A stretch of 64,000 nt of DNA from Ralstonia pickettii (GTDB taxonomy: Bacteria; Pseudomonadota; Gammaproteobacteria; Burkholderiales; Burkholderiaceae), in the NCBI RefSeq assembly GCF_001699815.1, contig NZ_MCGB01000020.1, forward strand, positions 17,999-81,998. The letters run 5' to 3'. The stretch's first letter is position 1; the number at the start of each line of letters is the position of its first letter. This document shows, in pieces, positions 62,696-64,000 of this stretch. Position numbers and translations under genes: made by a program. The notes beneath the pieces are model-generated. The model was not told where the DNA came from. It saw only the letters and a list, made by a program, of their open reading frames with translations, and did no database searches.

Positions 62696-62771
62696 TGGAG
62701 GCGGGGGATCGGAATTGAACCGTCTTATACGGCTTTGCAAGCCGCAGCATTGACCACTCTGCCACCCCGCC
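62696..62771 (-). tRNA. tRNA-Cys (GCA)
   Basis: On the minus strand GGCGGGG pairs with CCCCGCC, the anticodon loop is TTGCAAA with anticodon GCA, the T-arm is CGGTTCAATTCCG, discriminator T and encoded CCA (62698-62696). The discriminator U is characteristic of tRNA-Cys. It lies 64 bases downstream of the FKBP gene on the same strand. Confidence 0.96.
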
Positions 62772-62835
62772 GGGGGAGGTGGCTCGTGATGCACCGTGTG
62801 ACGCATCGCGAGCCGGGGCGGATTCTAGCGCAGGA

Positions 62836-63188
62836 TCAGACTTCCAGCAGGTCGACCTCAAAAGCAACGTTGCGTTCGGGGGGATCACGCCGCCCGCGCC
62901 GCGTGCGCCGTAGCCCAGGGCTGCCGGGATGATCAGCTTGCGCGTGCCGCCGACCTTCATGCCTTGCACGCCTTCGTCCCAGCCCTTGATGACCATGCCG
63001 CCGCCCAGGTGAAAAGCGAACGGGTCGTTACGGTCCTTGCTGGAATCGAACTTCTTGCCGGCCTGGCCGTTTTCGTAGAGCCAGCCGGTGTAGTGCACGG
63101 TGACGTACTGGCCAGCCGTGGCTTGCGCGCCGTCGCCGACGACGACATCTTCGTATTGCAGGCCGCTTGCGGTGGTTTCGATGGTCAT
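62836..63188 (-). pseudogene. FKBP-type peptidyl-prolyl isomerase with a one-base frameshift near the 3' end
   Basis: ATG 63188 begins MTIETTASGLQYEDVVVGDGAQATAGQYVTVHYTGWLY, then GGGMVIKGWDEGVQGMKVGG and GYGARGAGGVIPPNAT, a complete FKBP fold. The conserved end LLFEVDLLEV should follow, but the frame shifts: TTTT (AAAA on the plus strand at 62860-62863) has four bases where five would restore it. The restored stop TGA is at 62836-62838 and the length becomes 117 residues. Without the correction the frame runs on through the tRNA-Cys gene to 62652. This may be a real mutation or a homopolymer sequencing error. Confidence 0.85.
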
Positions 63189-63229
63189 GATGAGCCTCGT
63201 GGAGTGGCGTGGGTGATAAGGGAACAGGC

Positions 63230-63781
63230 TCAGGCAGCGGTTGCGGCCTTGAGTGTTTCGAGCTGGACGTGGACGTTGTCCGCGTCGTTGGCGATCCAGA
63301 TGTCGCCGTCCTGGATGGTGACCTGCAGACGCATGGTGCGTTCCACCATGGCGGCCAGCGCGGCCACGGTGTCGGCGGCGACTTCGTACACCGACACGTT
63401 GGCAAAGCGCGTGATCTTGGTCTCGGTTTGTTGCCACCACACGCGGCTGGCGTTGCCACTATATGTGTAGACGGCGACCTGCTCTGCGCGGTTGCTGGCC
63501 TTGCGGATGCGGGTGTCGTCGGGGTTGCCCAGGTCGATCCACAGCTCGATGGCGTCGGTCAGGTCGCGCTGCCAGAGTTCGGGCTCGTCGGGCTCCGACA
63601 GACCGCGTGTGAAGGCGAGCGTTTCGCTGGCGTGGCGGGCGAAGGCAAGCACGCGCACCATCATGCGTTCGTCGTTCTCGCTCGGGTGGCGGGCGACGGT
63701 CAGCGCGTGGTTGGCGTAGTAGTGGCGATCCATGTCGGCGATCTGCAGATCGACCTTGTAGATCGTGGATTTCAGGGCCAT
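63230..63781 (-). CDS. yaeQ: YaeQ family protein
   Basis: A 183-residue YaeQ protein with MALKSTIYKVDLQIADMDRHYYANHALTVARHPSENDERMMVRVLAFA, ELWIDLGNPDDTRIRKAS and the C-terminal beta-rich part. The fold is PD-(D/E)XK nuclease-like; relatives were reported to suppress RfaH loss, but the function is unknown. ATG 63781. The FKBP gene starts 41 bases after its stop. Confidence 0.92.
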   Translation of the reverse strand: MALKSTIYKVDLQIADMDRHYYANHALTVARHPSENDERMMVRVLAFARHASETLAFTRGLSEPDEPELWQRDLTDAIELWIDLGNPDDTRIRKASNRAEQVAVYTYSGNASRVWWQQTETKITRFANVSVYEVAADTVAALAAMVERTMRLQVTIQDGDIWIANDADNVHVQLETLKAATAA

Positions 63782-63953
63782 GCGAGTGATCGGAGAATGG
63801 GCCGTTTTTGGCAAAGCGCGCATTGTCGCACGGGCCGATGAAGCTGAAGGCATTGCCGGGGCGCATTCCCAACGGCAGCCGTTTGCGGTATACGAGCGGT
63901 GCGTGCGCCAGTCGGCGCATGGTTTTCCTATCCAAACGAGGACAATCAGAACG

Positions 63954-64000
63954 ATGCGTTGGATATTCGGAATCGTGGGTCTGCTGCTCGGAGGCCTGTC
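63954..64000 (+). CDS. Start of a membrane or secreted protein, cut by the window edge
   Basis: ATG 63954 with GAGGA 11 bases upstream begins MRWIFGIVGLLLGGL, a hydrophobic start typical of a signal peptide or membrane anchor. Only 15 codons are visible, so no family can be given. Confidence 0.45.
   Translation, partial: MRWIFGIVGLLLGGL

Noticed and set aside
62652..62835. C-terminal extension of the FKBP protein through the tRNA-Cys gene
   Set aside because: The extension results from the frameshift; the family ending is found in the next frame and the tRNA is a perfect cloverleaf.
1..64000. CRISPR arrays, transposases, phage or toxin-antitoxin genes
   Set aside because: No spaced direct repeats, transposase or integrase motifs were found in the translated frames or the intergenic regions I read.

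Overview
The window looks like a piece of the main chromosome of a Ralstonia-type betaproteobacterium (Burkholderiales). This rests on the high G+C, the protein sequences (KynB, Tol-Pal, FAD-GDH and KguEKTD look Ralstonia/Burkholderia-like) and the gene order glyA-nrdR-pilin genes-ribD/ribE/ribBA/ribH followed by ybgC-tolQRAB-pal-cpoB. I cannot assign a species by reading alone. No transposase, integrase, phage or CRISPR array was found; the content is mostly housekeeping plus accessory catabolic operons.

Layout. 1-3259 (minus): riboflavin genes ribD, ribE, ribBA and the start of ribH. 3284-13534: two back-to-back minor-pilin operons. The minus one (pilV, pilW, pilX-like, pilin, fimT) is compact and has no pilY1; the plus one (fimT-pilV-pilW-pilX-pilY1-pilY2-like-pilE) is complete. 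13580-15426 (minus): nrdR and glyA. 15827-22031 (plus): an SDR, then ybgC-tolQ-tolR-tolA-tolB-pal-cpoB, which links the inner membrane to outer-membrane and septal peptidoglycan. 22195-24119: queC, a YeeE-type transporter and tRNA-Lys.

24359-29644 (plus) is a complete 2-ketogluconate utilisation operon (kguE-kguK-kguT-kguD and the LacI-type regulator ptxS), with a near-consensus PtxS palindrome ahead of kguE. A second sugar-oxidation module lies at 49922-53302: a three-subunit periplasmic FAD-glucose dehydrogenase with a Tat-exported small subunit, a GMC flavoprotein with an Fe-S cysteine motif, and a tri-haem cytochrome c. Together they suggest oxidation of glucose in the periplasm and uptake of the keto-acid product, although the gluconate 2-dehydrogenase step is not in the window.

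29641-41435 carries a nucleoside deoxyribosyltransferase, an SfnB/DszC-like flavoprotein plus TauD-like dioxygenase, a Nudix-fetB-fetA group, a yqjD/yqjE-like envelope-stress group, a 1-Cys peroxiredoxin, an AzgA purine permease, and gcdH divergent from an IclR regulator with a 19-bp palindrome between them. 41446-44929 is the kynurenine pathway (kynB-kynU-kynA, with divergent kynR). 45018-49717 holds DUF3079, flavin reductase, msrA, DUF72, cfa and pdxH. 53324-59057 holds asmA, tcdA and a run of thiol/redox/oxygen-binding proteins. The end carries a fatty acyl-CoA ligase, an ankyrin protein, chaC, tRNA-Cys, an FKBP gene with an apparent one-base frameshift, yaeQ and a truncated gene at the edge.

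The most notable items are the degenerate RibBA, the opposed pilin operons, a PilY1 with a second EF-hand-like loop, the PtxS and IclR operator candidates, a thioredoxin-fold protein that lost both active-site cysteines, and the frameshifted FKBP gene.
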